A stretch of 64,000 nt of DNA from Phytophthora sp. 'mugwort' (GCA_033558025.1 JAUCEF010000007.1:9610001-9674000), one strand, 5' to 3'; numbered from the stretch's first letter, positions 1-11,589 are shown. Translations and numbers: made by a program. The notes: generated by a model from the letters alone, not told the origin.

Positions 1-1
1 C

Positions 2-3000
2 AGCGCTTCGTCTCTGGATTTGACAACCTTGAGTGGTCAAATTTCGACACTTCCGCGGTTCCAAGTATGTAGTGTGGAGCACGAACAATTTGCAATGCCG
101 ATATGGGGAATGAAATCTACTCTGGAGCAGCTTACAGGGGCAAACCTGTATAGTCTGCTAGAACTGGTACATTCTGCCTTCCAAGGGCTGGCGAACTATA
201 AGGAATTTACGGACAATGACTGCCTAGCAAATGTATACGCTGTGCTAGTTGGTAATAGCATTTTTGGCGCACAAGTTCAGGCACTGCAGCCTTGCTTTCT
301 TGAACTGGAGACTCACGTGTTTGTGTCTGGTATGCACCTGGAGAAGGCAATGGTAGTATTCGCTCGGTTTTTGCTTAAACAATTGCACGAAACTGCCAAT
401 GCCGCAGCATGTTTTGAATCTCTTCCTCCAGACAAAGCCGTAGAATATCATGGCTGTATCGGGTGCAATGGAATCACGATAACTCCTTTGTCTTCATCTG
501 CAGTGGAATTGTCTTCGGAAGACGCAGTTCCAGCAGTATGGAGCATTGACTGTGTGAAGGAAAGCCGCGTTACTTTCACTAATGCTGTGAAGACGGCACT
601 CGTGAGCAATTCGCTGATCACGATCAATCGATACGACTCTATACAATTGTCCAACCTTGGCGGTGGCTACTTGTGTCAAACGGAGCAAGCATTTTTCTTT
701 CACTTTACGATGGAAGACGGAAACATGCCCGTTGAAAGTCAGGGTATCAAGACTTCAACCTCACACAGATCATTTCTCAGCGGAAGTCGCGCACACGCCA
801 GTGGATTATTTTTTCATTCTCAAGGTGCTCTTGAGATCGCGGCAAGATTTCACATTGAGGCACAAATGTTGCTAGAGAAAGAAGAGCAGAATAAGCGATC
901 CCAGAAGATAACTCAAGTAGCAGCTCCCATCACCCATAATTCCGTGGGAGTTCATAGGATAAGACAACGCTCAGGATTCGTTGGGATATTTCAAGATACT
1001 GTTGATGAACTGCGTCGGATTGGTCTTTCTAACGAAGTCCTCCGCGAGCAAGTAAATTGTCTCGTCTCATGCTATGCTTTCAATCTGGGCTATCTCGTAT
1101 GTGCGCATCAGGTCTTGGAAAGCTTTCTCTATCGTTCCAAGTCTCTTACTGCGACGGCAGTAATCCAAGCAAGTTTTATCAGTCTAGAATATTGGATGAA
1201 GCGGTTTCTGGAGGAATCATCTGCGTCAGCATCGACGTCTATATTGCAGCCCATTTGTCGTCACTTACGATACTTTTACGGTCAGGCAAAAGCTGCGGTT
1301 TTAAACGAAGACGAACGACAGATCAACGATTTTGTGGAAGCACTTCGATGCGTGAATGAGCTACTGCTCTCAGTCGTTCGTATTGTCTTCAGTGACTTTA
1401 TTCGTCTTGTAAGAACAATGACGGCATCGCCGGTAGCTCCTGCAATAACAAATTCCCCAGCCGATATGCAACCTGAGATCTCGGCCATATTGGGCGAGAT
1501 TGATGTGCTAAGGGCTCTAGAAATGGCAGTTGAAGAGCGCAAGTACCCACCTTCAGTTGTTTCTGAGGCCATATTTGCACAAGCAATTATCGATTCCTGT
1601 CTTGATGTTGCTCTTGAAAGTGCTGTGATGAACACTGTAGCTATTCACCTTCCGCCAAATCCGTTCATCGACATGTCGAACTACTTGCAAGTTTTTGCTC
1701 TTCGGCAGCTTGTCTGGAGGCACAAACTGCAAGTAAGGACACCAACGAGTATTACCAAAATTACCAAACCAGGTTCAATAAGGCTGTTCGCGATGGAAGG
1801 AACGAATGTCTGTGCTGTCAACCCGAGGTTGTTGCAGCATGTTGGCTGTGACCAGATAATTCAAACTCATCGGTGGCTAACGGGTCATCATATTTTCAAC
1901 GAAGGCCACAATAAGCCATCAAAGAGCTCCTACTCAGTGGCAATTGTCCCAATGATGATCATCCTCCATCCAATCCTCTTCGTCAAGGCAAATAGAAATG
2001 ATACGCAAGGGGTCGCGCCCCTGATAGAAGTTGACACTATTGAGCACTACCTAGTGGAAGGAAAAGAGTTCGTCCACGCACGTTTATTATTTGTGGAAGC
2101 GGTTCTTTTCGACCTGCGGAGTATAACTTCATTGTTTGGTACTACATGTACGAGCTCCAAGGACAGCAGCTGCTGGCATTTTCAAGCAAAAGCTCGCGTG
2201 CTTGACCCTCATGGACACGTAGTCGCAGAATATGACCTCACTCCGGCGATAAATGATGTACTACCTGGAATTCTCGAGAATACTACCCAAACGCAGCTTC
2301 TCTTGCAAGTGGTTATCGAAATCGCGGAAGTGAAGACTCAAGGCGATAATAGTAGCGTGGAAATCCACAAAGTAACGAAGGCGTATGCATTTCATTACCA
2401 CACCTCAGATGACCAGGGGATGGCTGGTCCTTCGACAAATTTGTCTCCGTTGGTATGTTTTCGAGTGTCTGAGTATGGAGTCTTCTTTTCTAAAGAGAAT
2501 GCGCAGCTATGCTTGCAAAGTATGGAGTTTGCTACGTCTGGCCCGCAAGGCTCCGCAATACCGCGGGACGAATGGACTCCATATGCATCGGAGGCATATC
2601 ACTACGACGATAGATTTTTAATCTATCAGCTCGGCGTCGTCCACAATACCCCAAGCTGTGCCAGTTCGCAGGAAGAATGTGACATCGAGCTCACCACACG
2701 ACTAATTGTTCATTCCGATGTTTGTCAGCTTTATTCAATGGTAAGAATATAGTGAACAACTTGCAATTCGAGATGCCAACCGCGGCTCACTGCTAACAAA
2801 ACGGGTGCTGTCTTTGAGCAGGAACAAGCAATACGATGGCTCCTAGACGCCCTGAAAGTCAAGACGCAGCAGCTCATACCGTCAAATTCTCGCAAGGGAG
2901 ACCTCTCTGAATTGCCACCGCCTGTAGTGTTTTTAATTCACCACCGTCTGGCACTCGAAATCATCGCGCAGGTCGAGCGGATCATAGTCCCACTGAACCA

Positions 3001-3292
3001 CCAGCTCCAGTTCTTGCATGAAATCTCTGGCCCCCTCGCTATGCTTCGAAAGTGTGTCACCCGATGGCAGACTGTCCAACCACCTACCGAAGAACAGCTA
3101 GTTCAGCAACAAAGCAAAACCAAAACGTCAGAGGTTCTTCCAACTCCCCGTGAGGACCCAATAATCATCACCAGCGAACTGATTGATAGCCTTCGGAGCA
3201 TATGGATATTTGTGCTATTCTTTCGCTTTTCATACCAGCGTGCTTTCTTTGTCAATGCTGGCAGTGGAGGTGGGAAATTAACGCTTACATGA
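2..3292 (+). CDS. Large unrecognised protein, 5' end outside window
   Basis: The frame is open from base 2 with no ATG near the edge, so the true start lies upstream. Exon 1 runs to 2740. An intron at 2741-2821 (GTAAGA donor, CTAAC branch motif in 'gctaacaaa', CAG acceptor) is followed by an exon to the TGA at 3290-3292 in matching phase, giving more than 1,060 residues. The protein is mostly globular, with hydrophobic stretches, a helical middle (about residues 330-550) and a beta-rich part near residues 690-800. I see no catalytic motif, signal peptide or clear membrane segment and do not recognise the family. It converges on the TBP gene with only about 75 bp between the stop codons. The last exon could be longer if another intron exists near 3270. 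Confidence 0.75.
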
Positions 3293-3366
3293 AAGTACTA
3301 GCGAATAATACACTCCAATACCGGCAGGAGAAGCACAACCGTCCCATTAGTTAGTAAGGAAAACAC

Positions 3367-4300
3367 CTAGTCGTCAAGGTGGGATTCATCATTTGTGTCA
3401 GCCTTGAAATGGGAACCCGACTGTCCGTCACTGGGAGCAGCGCTGCTAGGGTCGACTGGCTTCATATCCTTAAATTGAGAGAGAATCTAATACCAACAGA
3501 TAAACACGTTAGCATCAGCTCCCTACAGGGTCAACTTCGGCATAACATACCGGAAAGATAGCCTCGCAGGCTGCATACAGCTCTCGCGGCTCCTTCGAGT
3601 CTGTAAATACCATCTTCCCGCTCACAAACACGAGGATCTTAACTTGTGGTTTCTCCAAACGGTAGATCAACGCTGGATACAGCTCGGGCTCATACTATAT
3701 AAGCAAGAAAGCAGTATTAGTCACAGCAATGACGGTCCATCATTTAACAATAGCCTCTTACCGTGCAGCAGTCACCGTGAGCGAAGGCGAGTGCCTCCAC
3801 AAGGACTCGAAAGCCCAGGTCGCATGTGCCTACAACGTTCTGGATCTTGAAATCAATGAGATTCACTCCTGGGAAGTCCATTTTCTGGATTATCTGCGTG
3901 AACCTGCGGGCCACGTTCTTGATGGCCTCCTCCGTCTCTGCGCCTGTGCAAACCAGCTTGCCATTCGCGAAGAGCATGGCCGTGGACTTGGGGTTGTTTA
4001 GCTTCATCAGGATGCAGTTCTTCTTGGGTACCAGCTCCGCCTGTCGGTGTGACTTGACCAGCAGGTTCGTCAGGTCGAAACGCATGCCCAGATTGGCGGA
4101 GCACACAAAGTTCCTGGGCGTAACAGGGAAAATAAGCGGTCAGTGCGGGTGTTATTATCTCGGCATGTAGCCCACGTTAGCGCTTGGCAAGTACAGCATC
4201 TGATAAACGAGATAATGCAGATTTATCAGTCTATTTCTTACTTGATGTGGAGCTGCGGCACCGCCATAGTGGTGGCGACTTCATCGTGCTTAGGCACCAT
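3367..4300 (-). CDS. Divergent TATA-box-binding protein (TBP or TBP-related factor)
   Basis: Four exons join in frame: 4300-4242, 4113-3762, 3694-3551 and 3486-3367, giving 224 residues. The two direct repeats of the TBP saddle are recognisable: 'NFVCSANLGMRFDL' through 'LFANGKLVCTGAE' and 'IIQKMDFP', then 'IDFKIQNVVGTCDLGF' through 'YEPELYPALIYRL', 'VFVSGKMVFTDSK' and 'AIFPILSQFK'. TBP binds the minor groove of core promoters and nucleates RNA polymerase assembly. Several canonical positions differ: VCSANLGM in place of a VxTVNLG-type segment, and FTDSK in place of LTGAK. An acidic/Ser-rich tail of about 35 residues follows the fold, where TBP normally ends. This suggests a TRF-type paralogue rather than the canonical gene. 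The 3' end of the next same-strand gene lies 65 bp upstream of the ATG. Confidence 0.9.
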
Positions 4301-4365
4301 TCTCGCTCGCCTTACACAACTGATAGTGATAAGATATTCGACAAAGTACGAATAAAAGAAAATGG

Positions 4366-5661
4366 CTACATCTGGTTGCTATGCGTGCGAGTGAAATGCA
4401 GATTCTGTACCGCGCGAATGAGCTCGTCGTCGAAGAGTTTATCGCTGCACTTCTGCGGAGAAAGTTGGTTGCTTCTGGATGCATTATCTCGCTTGCTAGC
4501 TACGAGTTGTTCCCGTTGCCTATCGAGGACCACCAGTCTTTCTCCCGCTCCCCGCTGCACTGACGCCGGGTCTTCTGGGCTCGCATTCTTCCAGCTGTGG
4601 TTGTTGTCGAGATATTCCAGAAGGCGTGCACGAATGGCACGTGCGCGCTCGCGGTTACGCGCGAGTACTTTATCTCGGATTTTCGCCTTTTTTGCCACTA
4701 TGCGTTCTTCTTCTTCTTTGCGCAGCTTAGCTATGATCTCTTGCTTCTTATTTTGCAGCAATCGAAATTGGTGCTGGATTCTGGAAGCAGCTCGTGAGCG
4801 ATGCAAATGAATGATCAAGTACTCGCGGCTTTGAAGAAGTTTTGCAGCCTTTGTGGCAGTTTGCTTAAGCTGCGCGATTAGCTTTTTGTCTGCTATACCT
4901 TTCAGTCGAGCTATATGAATAAGAGCAGCATTTTTGTCAAAACGGGATACGCTTAGGTGTATGATGCTCTTAGACGCACCTTTCTCAGCCAAGTCCTTCT
5001 CCAGGGATTCGCTGGAGCTCCAGTTGATGTTAAAACCAGTGGGGGCATCAGCTTCATGATTCACAGTTTGGTCATTTAATGCTACTGCCTTTTCAGCTTT
5101 GGGTCGGCTGGAGTCGTTCGAGTTAACACACCGAAGTTTCACCTCCAGTGTTCCGAGATCGTCCTGCAATGTGGTAAGGAACACGACCTCTCGGGACGAG
5201 ACCAACGCTTCCACGTCTTTCACGCTTAATTGCCACCCACTCGTCCCAATATACACCGTCTGCGGTCGCGAACGGGAACGGAGTCTTAGAAGAAACAGCT
5301 GGAAGTCGAGTCGCGGTAAAATGGTTTCCTGATTTGTCTTTCTCCTGAAGCGATCACTATCACCAGGGGCAGGCGCAATCTCAGGCAAAGAAAACTTTGG
5401 CGAGTTGTTGCCAATTGCACCGCCCTGGTCATCCCAACCCGCGGTGACAGTGCGGAAGCATTTTTTCTGACCTTGATGCCAAGTTACTTCTGCAAGCGAG
5501 CACTGATCTCCATCCTTCCCTTCTATGGAACGCAAAGTTGCGAGCGATACACCCTCCGTTTCGCCGACACGAGTAAGAGACAAGAGCCCGTCTTGATAAA
5601 GGAAGAGCGAGCTCGATAGCCACAAGCGCGCACGCACTACTCGCACTTCGACCTGCATCAT
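4366..5661 (-). CDS. Coiled-coil protein with IQ-like motif, function unknown
   Basis: A single open frame of 431 residues begins at a double Met. The N-terminal half (about 1-180) is beta-rich and resembles a C2-like or beta-sandwich domain, but I see no conserved calcium-binding aspartates. A charged helical region starts near residue 240. It includes 'AASRIQHQFRLLQNKK', which fits an IQ (calmodulin-binding) pattern, followed by a Lys/Arg/Glu-rich coiled coil ('RKEEEERIVAKKAKIRDK'). IQ plus coiled coil is common in cytoskeletal and flagellar proteins; applying that here is inference. It is followed tandemly by TBP on the same strand. No intron is needed. Confidence 0.75.
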   Translation of the reverse strand: MMQVEVRVVRARLWLSSSLFLYQDGLLSLTRVGETEGVSLATLRSIEGKDGDQCSLAEVTWHQGQKKCFRTVTAGWDDQGGAIGNNSPKFSLPEIAPAPGDSDRFRRKTNQETILPRLDFQLFLLRLRSRSRPQTVYIGTSGWQLSVKDVEALVSSREVVFLTTLQDDLGTLEVKLRCVNSNDSSRPKAEKAVALNDQTVNHEADAPTGFNINWSSSESLEKDLAEKGASKSIIHLSVSRFDKNAALIHIARLKGIADKKLIAQLKQTATKAAKLLQSREYLIIHLHRSRAASRIQHQFRLLQNKKQEIIAKLRKEEEERIVAKKAKIRDKVLARNRERARAIRARLLEYLDNNHSWKNASPEDPASVQRGAGERLVVLDRQREQLVASKRDNASRSNQLSPQKCSDKLFDDELIRAVQNLHFTRTHSNQM

Positions 5662-6215
5662 GCCGGACCACTTTTGCGAATGGCAAGCAGGCCGAAAATA
5701 GCAGACTCGGCCCAGATTTGAGCTTGGTTCCTAAGCTTGCATCATGACTGACACTTCAACTTACGCCATGAAGGTGCTTTGTACGTCGTGTCAGTTGGCG
5801 TGAATGGGCTCCAGTTGCGTAAGTACGTATCGCCAATGCTCCTCCAGTAGTTGTACCAAGTTCTCAGCCACGTGGCAGAAAACAATGCAAGCAACCAAGA
5901 ACGTCAGTATTACGTCAGTCAAAGCTCACTTATATATACATGCCACGAAGCCTCAAACTCGGAGGCTCTGATAGTCTCTGGTGTCAATAATACTCCCAAG
6001 CACTAGACGCACACGGCTCCCGCCATACAGTTAGTCGGTCCTTCTTCCTCTGCGACCTTCTTCCAGGCATGCGCTCCCCTAGGAACGGCTGTCACCCCTC
6101 ACCGAATAAATGATCAACATCAATCCACGGCCCCGCACGCGCAGCTCCGCTCTACAACTACTGCCAAGCACATTCAGTGGCCAAATCCACTGTCCTCGTG
6201 CTAAGACGTAACTGT
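5662..6215. other. Intergenic region, probable promoter of the IQ protein
   Basis: About 550 bp lie between the start of the IQ-protein gene and the stop of the zinc-repeat gene. Both are on the minus strand, so this holds the 3' flank of one and the promoter of the other. I find no open frame or RNA gene with support. A short AT-rich TATATATA-like stretch lies near 5930-5940. Confidence 0.5.
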
Positions 6216-7538
6216 TTAAGAGGTCATAGCGTGCTCACGACCGTGCTTGATGCAGTACCCGTTTTTCTGCACCCACTTCTCGCAACCCTCTGCCTTGCAC
6301 TTAATGCCGCCACCGTGGCCGCGGCACAGGCCCTTCGACTGACTGCTTTTGGGGCAGTCAGGATACTTGCAACGAGCGCCACCGCCATGGGCCTTGCACA
6401 AGCCACGCGACTGCGCCGTCTTCTCACAGTCTCCAAATGAGCAGGGAGTGCCGCCTCCGTGCGCGATGCATTTTCGGTTTGCCTGCGCACTCTTGTTGCA
6501 GTTCGGATGAGAGCATCGCTTGCCACCACCGTGTGTTCGACACAGACCACGTGAACGAGCAATATTACTGCAGTTCGCGTACCTGCAAACACGGCCACTA
6601 CGAGCATTATTGCTGTTTGTTGCCGCCTGGGCCGCAGCGTTTGCCGCCGCGGTCATAGCATCGTTGCTACCTTCACTGCGACCCACACTCGAGCTGAGAA
6701 GGCGCATGCCGCTATCCTCGTCTTCTGATGAAATCGACATGCGATCGGAACCATCAAATGACATTCGGGATCGTCTCTTCTCCTGAAGAAACTGCACGCC
6801 CGGAAGAGACTGCGAGTACAGCATTGGCGACGTCGAAGCCACAGACGACAGTGACGAATTGGACAGCGAGCGCAGCGGGGTCTTGGGGTGGTGTTGATGC
6901 AGCAGATGCGGCTGGTGGAGCGGTGAGGGGGACGGCGACGGCGACGGTGACGACGATGACAGCGTTGACACGTCCGAGAACGAGCGCAACGAAAGAGGCG
7001 GTGGGCGCGAGGCGATACCCAGCGGCTTCAGATGCGTGCCCGGCGAGTTCCGAATCGCGTTGAACGACGGCAGCCGCGGGCTCTTCTCGCCCTTAGCACT
7101 CAGGAATGGGTTGTGTGTCTTGCCGATGGGCGCGGCGGGTGCAGAGAGCGCCAAGCTGGCAAATGGCGAAACGGGTGGCGCGAGGGGAGGCGTTGAATGC
7201 AGGTTGGACGAGCTGGAGCCGCCGTACGTGAAGGCGTGCGACGTAGCGGGCACGCGCAGGCGACCGGCGTCTGGGCGCGGCAGCGGCGAGATGAAGCACA
7301 TCTCCTCCTTCTGCACCTGAAGCTGCTGCTCAAGCTGGCGCTGCTCCTCCAACTCGGCGGCAGAGAGGCCGTCATCACTCTCTTGGGGCTGATAGAAGCC
7401 CGGGGATGCACCCAGCTGGCGCTTGAGCGGGTCTGTCAACTCGCGCATCCGCTTGTTAGAGTCCACGAGCCTGAAGGAGGGAACTTTAGCGGGCGCTGAG
7501 CCATGCAGAAGCTGGTCACGGGGTTTCATCCAGTCCAT
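6216..7538 (-). CDS. Zinc-repeat protein with five Cx4Cx9Cx2HGGG units
   Basis: The 440-residue protein has a low-complexity N-terminal two thirds rich in Ser, Pro and Gln (with a 'SPSPSPSPSP' run). From about residue 318 to the end are five tandem 24-residue units of pattern C-x4-C-x9-C-x2-H, four of them ending in Gly-Gly-Gly ('CRTHGGG', 'CIAHGGG', 'CKAHGGG', 'CRGHGGG'; the last is 'CIKHGRE'). This repeat occurs in oomycete proteins and at the N-terminus of plant WRKY19-type proteins. Each unit should bind one zinc through CCCH ligands, which suggests nucleic-acid or protein binding in the nucleus; that role is inference. No WRKY domain is present. The ORF is intronless and complete. Confidence 0.88.
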   Translation of the reverse strand: MDWMKPRDQLLHGSAPAKVPSFRLVDSNKRMRELTDPLKRQLGASPGFYQPQESDDGLSAAELEEQRQLEQQLQVQKEEMCFISPLPRPDAGRLRVPATSHAFTYGGSSSSNLHSTPPLAPPVSPFASLALSAPAAPIGKTHNPFLSAKGEKSPRLPSFNAIRNSPGTHLKPLGIASRPPPLSLRSFSDVSTLSSSSPSPSPSPSPLHQPHLLHQHHPKTPLRSLSNSSLSSVASTSPMLYSQSLPGVQFLQEKRRSRMSFDGSDRMSISSEDEDSGMRLLSSSVGRSEGSNDAMTAAANAAAQAATNSNNARSGRVCRYANCSNIARSRGLCRTHGGGKRCSHPNCNKSAQANRKCIAHGGGTPCSFGDCEKTAQSRGLCKAHGGGARCKYPDCPKSSQSKGLCRGHGGGIKCKAEGCEKWVQKNGYCIKHGREHAMTS

Positions 7539-7773
7539 GTCTGTCGCTAGAGTTTACTAGAGGGAATCAACACTCACTTTAAATCCAAAAGGAGAAGACC
7601 TATGGGGCGCGGCGCGAAATGGAGAGTGAAGAGTGACGGGGCGGTAGACAACAACTCTGGTGTGCTACACACCGTGTGGTTGCCCAAAAGCACCGGTAGG
7701 GCTAGGCTGGGCGAGAGGGAGGCGTTGAGGAGCAAACAAACAGCATACCAAAAGCAAGCTTAAATATATAGAA

Positions 7774-8174
7774 ATGGCGGATGGGGGAATGCCAGAGACG
7801 GGCGCATGTGACAGCGAGGCTCAGTATCCACCTTACACTTGGAGAGCAGCACGGAAAAAACACTGCTGCCATTTTGAGATGGATACTACTTTTAAACGTT
7901 ACTTTATGGTCGAGCCTTGCCACGATGAGCCCTTCGTTATGCAGATCGACCAACTGAGCAAGTGAGAGTTCTGGCAAGGCTGTTAGATCCAAATGTAGCT
8001 CCTTATCATGAGTATATTATACCTACCCCATTGTCCAGCAGTTTACGGGAGGCCGCTATTGAATCACGGTCGCGAATCAGACTGCAAGCAAGACGCCGTC
8101 GGTCTGCGCTTGCAGCTAGTGGGGTAGCAACAGACCGGTTGTTGAAAAGAAACAAAACGCGTTCGACAAATTAA
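7774..8174 (+). CDS. Small spliced gene, basic 107-residue protein
   Basis: Exon 1 (7774-7961) starts at an ATG just after an AAATATATAG sequence that could act as a TATA-like element. A GTGAGA donor at 7962 and a TTGTCCAG acceptor ending at 8038 join exon 2 (8039-8174) in phase, so 188 + 136 nt give 107 codons plus stop. The N-terminal half has several Cys/His residues ('KKHCCHFE', 'EPCHDEP') and the C-terminal half is Arg-rich ('RLQARRRRSALAAS'). I do not recognise it. The phase-consistent splice supports a gene, but it lies at the edge of the repeat region and could be a fragment. Confidence 0.42.
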
Positions 8175-10733
8175 TTTAAGTCAATCTGTATGCACAACAA
8201 ATATTCTGATCAAACAGCGGCGTCGACAATGTATGGGTCGACGATAATACGAGGCACGCGTAATTTTACTCGCCTCGCTGCTTAATCTACTTAAGTATCA
8301 CCATTAAAGGCCATCGCCCTAGGCGCGGCTGCAAATATCTGCAGATTCTCGCTAGCTGTCTGCCGCGCCCGCCAAGCGTTTTCGGTGCCTGCATGTGAGA
8401 CAGTAAAGTGCTCACTAATGGGGGGGAGAGAATGTCTACACTTGGTGAGCATATTGTGTGTTAAAAACGATGCGCCGCCTCGTCTCTGGCCAATCAGAAG
8501 ACGGCAAAATGTTCTTCGCCGCCGCAAATGCTTCCTCCAAACGATGGTCTGATAGCTTACTGTATCAGTGATAGCGCGAAAAAAAGGCTTGGCGATTCTT
8601 GTGGAGACCATGGAAGCAACCGTCACACCGGACAGCAGCAAAAGAGCATTGGAGATGCACCGCCGAAATGGTTGATGCGCCACCAGCGGAGACAGGAGCT
8701 GCCGCCTCGCAGGCTCCAACTCACATCCGGAAATGCTTCACGATGTGTGCAGCAAATCGGTCGCAGTTCAGTTAAGAAAGGGTTCTACTAGAGATGGGCT
8801 GTAGCAGAAACGGGCCAATGCCACTATAGAAATCCCACTCTCCAAACACCGGCCAAGTCAACACATGCGGCTGCTGCGCACGACCGGAGACTTGGTCTTT
8901 GTATTGTCAAAACGTTTCCTCGGCAGATTAAGGACGGGTAACCTACGTATCGGTCGCGGTAGCGTACGATTAATGCAATTTATGAGCAACGATGCATCAC
9001 CCTAAAATGGGGTCCGAACAGTCAAGTTTGGTCCCAGCTGCGTTAAGCAATTATTACTCGGTAAGCAGTGCTTCGTGAGCAATGCTCAGCTGGGCACGCC
9101 CTGGCTCTAGTTTGACTGGTCTCGAAGTTTTCACCGACGTACACGCTTCAACATCAACAACAAGGTCGGTGCTGCATGCAAGCCGGTCGACGGACGACAA
9201 GCGAAGGGCAAAAGAGCTGGAGCTCGAGGTAAGTGGGCCACCGCAGCAGCTCGGCCGTCACCTCTGCTCGTCCAGATGGACGGCAGCATCCCTCCCGGGC
9301 GCATCGCCCATGCAAAAATATGCATGCTTATACCCGAGCTTGTCGATGGCGTTACCGCGCGAACTCATTTGGAACAGGGGCCGTTGGCGAGTGAAAAGCA
9401 CTACCGCCGCCACGTGCAACCGGCGGTTAGCTTCACGGATTACCTTGGCTCAAAGCTCGCGCGCCAATGGCGTGGCGCCATGCCGGTGCTGCGGTGAAAT
9501 TTGAGATCCGCCCACTGTACACTGGGAGGGGAGAGGGAAGCTCAGCTGAAGCTGAAGGAAACGATGCGTGGCGTCCAATCACGTCGGCTTGCATGCATCA
9601 CTGCGCCCCCAAGATCTCGCGGAGCGTGAGTCGCGGCGGGATCATCGGCCGTTCCGTAGACGGGCGCGCATAGGGATATTTTCAAAGTTCACCGCGGCTG
9701 GCATAACGGAACTGCAGGGGTTAAAGTTTAACCGACGTAGCCTGCGACCAGTGGCAGGCCAGCTGCAGGTTGCTGTCAGATACAGTGTATGTACCTTGAG
9801 CACGGACCGCAGCGCGTAGCAGATGAAATGCTAGGCGACGCTTGTGTTCGTTCATCGCATTGTGGGCCAATTCATCGTGCGGCGGAGCTGCTTCAAGGTA
9901 TTTGGCGCATCATTTTCTGCGGGGTACTGTAGTAAGGTAAACGACCAGTTTAAGTCAGGACCACAGAAGGCCCACTTTGGGCAAGGCTAACTTTCCTCAC
10001 AAATCGATTGTGGGAGTTTTAATTGCATAGGCGATATTGTGCTTCCCGCCTACTGTATATTTGCCAAAATTGACCGATTAAACGCATCGCACCAATACAA
10101 TATAATATTTCAGTCCTTTAAATCATGCCCGGTCTATGCAACTTTAATCGTACTTAATGGGTATCATAGTGAACACAAGCGTTTCGCGACCTTGCGCGTA
10201 TTGCTCGTGATTGATTCGATGAATCGCGCATGAAAATTTTGAGTAAGAAGCACAATATTTGTGGTGTTGAAGAAATTTCAGATATTTCCTCTGTTTCTTA
10301 TGGCGGGCTACGTAGGAAGAGTAGGGACGAAGGAGCTTGTTCAGAAGGTGTTGAAAGACGAAGTGAGTTAGATTTAGAGGCTAGCGCGTTAGGAGGATGC
10401 CCTGCTGGGACGACTGGCCCAGAGGCAACCACAGCTAGTCTATGGTATCCACTATAACTATAATAGACTACAGTAATAACAGATAAGAGAGATATTCACC
10501 ATCTCAAGCATCATCGATGGCACAGAGTGCCAAGTGTGAAAGAAGAGTACCGTAACAGCCTCCCTGATCTTTATATACTTTTACAACTGACTCATTATTA
10601 CGTATTAGAGTTGTCTTTATTATTTACGAAGCGACCACTCACTGCTGCAATTTGCCTAGGAATCGCTGGTGCTGATCTTAACCTTTGCCCCACAGCTACG
10701 CTGCTGGTGAAAGGTAGACGACATTGAACGCCG
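8175..10733. other. No supportable gene
   Basis: About 2.5 kb without an open frame I can defend. Short frames near 9082-9500 and 9467-9820 lack recognisable motifs and show no phase-consistent splicing. The composition and frequent stops suggest old repeat-derived or intergenic DNA. I saw no tRNA, rRNA or clear terminal repeats. Confidence 0.5.
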
Positions 10734-11437
10734 ATGACGCGAATCTGGCACACAGGAGTGGCGAGAGACTCGGGTGCGGGGGCAGGCCATCTCGTAGAGA
10801 AAAGGAAGCCCTCCAAGACCACCAACGCATCGAAGATAAGAGCGAGAAAGCGCGCCAAGGCCGCCGCCCATGCAGTCGAGAAGGCCGTAAAGGCCACGCC
10901 AGCTAAGGACACGAGTGTGGCAGCAGTGCAGGTGCAGTCGCTAGGACGGGGGGCGTAGAAGCCCGCGGGGGGCAGAACTAAGAAAGCTGCAGGTGCTAAG
11001 AGAACCAAGGTTGTCGGAGGCGTCTCAGTGATGCAATCAGAGCTGCGAGAGCGTCCTGTGCTTACGAAGGTGACCACACGTACTGTTCCGCGTGCTGGTG
11101 GAGGTACAGTTGCCTCAACTGTGGCTCGGGCCGGAGCAAGCGCGCCGCGTGCGCGGGCAGGCAGCACCGATCAATAGACTCCTGTCACCGACCAGACTCC
11201 TACAGTCACCGACCAGAAGCCTAGTGTCAACTACCAGCCACCTAATTTCACCGAGCAGATGCCTAGTGTTACCGACCAGTCTCCTAAACAGTCACCGAAC
11301 AGACTAATGGCACCAGTCAAGATGCAACTGGCACCAGTCAGGCAGTTAATGGCACTGACCAGGCAACTTGTAGCACCAGCCAGGCGCACAACCTCTTTTT
11401 CCGTATTTACCGGAAGTACTATGAGCCACGGCGAGTG
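10734..11437 (+). pseudogene. Lys/Ala-rich ORF with heptapeptide repeats, broken by two TAG stops
   Basis: One reading frame stays open from the ATG at 10734 to the TGA at 11437 apart from TAG codons at 10956-10958 and 11174-11176. The first part is Lys/Arg/Ala-rich ('KIRARKRAKAAAHAVEKA', 'RTKKAAGAKRTKVV'), as in histone-H1-like or retroelement nucleic-acid-binding tails. After the second TAG the frame encodes degenerate seven-residue units (for example 'TDQTPTV', 'TDQKPSV', 'TEQMPSV') from the 21-bp minisatellite. I cannot name the family. Position next to transposon relics suggests it is the gag-like or N-terminal part of an element whose later part lies at 11590-12180. Confidence 0.4.
11165..11395 (+). 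repeat. 21-bp minisatellite, about 11 units
   Basis: Successive units start at 11165, 11186, 11207, 11228, 11249 and 11270. They then slip by a couple of bases and continue with units beginning 'caccag' or 'cactga' to about 11395. Each unit begins with a variant of 'caccgaccag'. Because the period is a multiple of three, the array encodes a seven-residue repeat in the plus frame. Units diverge more toward the 3' end. Confidence 0.8.
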
Positions 11438-11589
11438 ACAGTCGGTCGGTCTTACGCAACTACTAACAGAAGTGGCTGGTCGCGCGCATAATTGACAGGC
11501 GTACCCGTCCACTCGGGTTTAAGTATCGTGTGTTATGGCTCGTTCGCCGACGTGGGTCTAGGCGCTACTACCAGCGTACATGGGAGTCA

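Noticed and set aside
9082..9820. Overlapping plus-strand frames considered as a gene
   Set aside because: No motif, no consistent splice joining and stop-rich alternatives; left as unassigned DNA.
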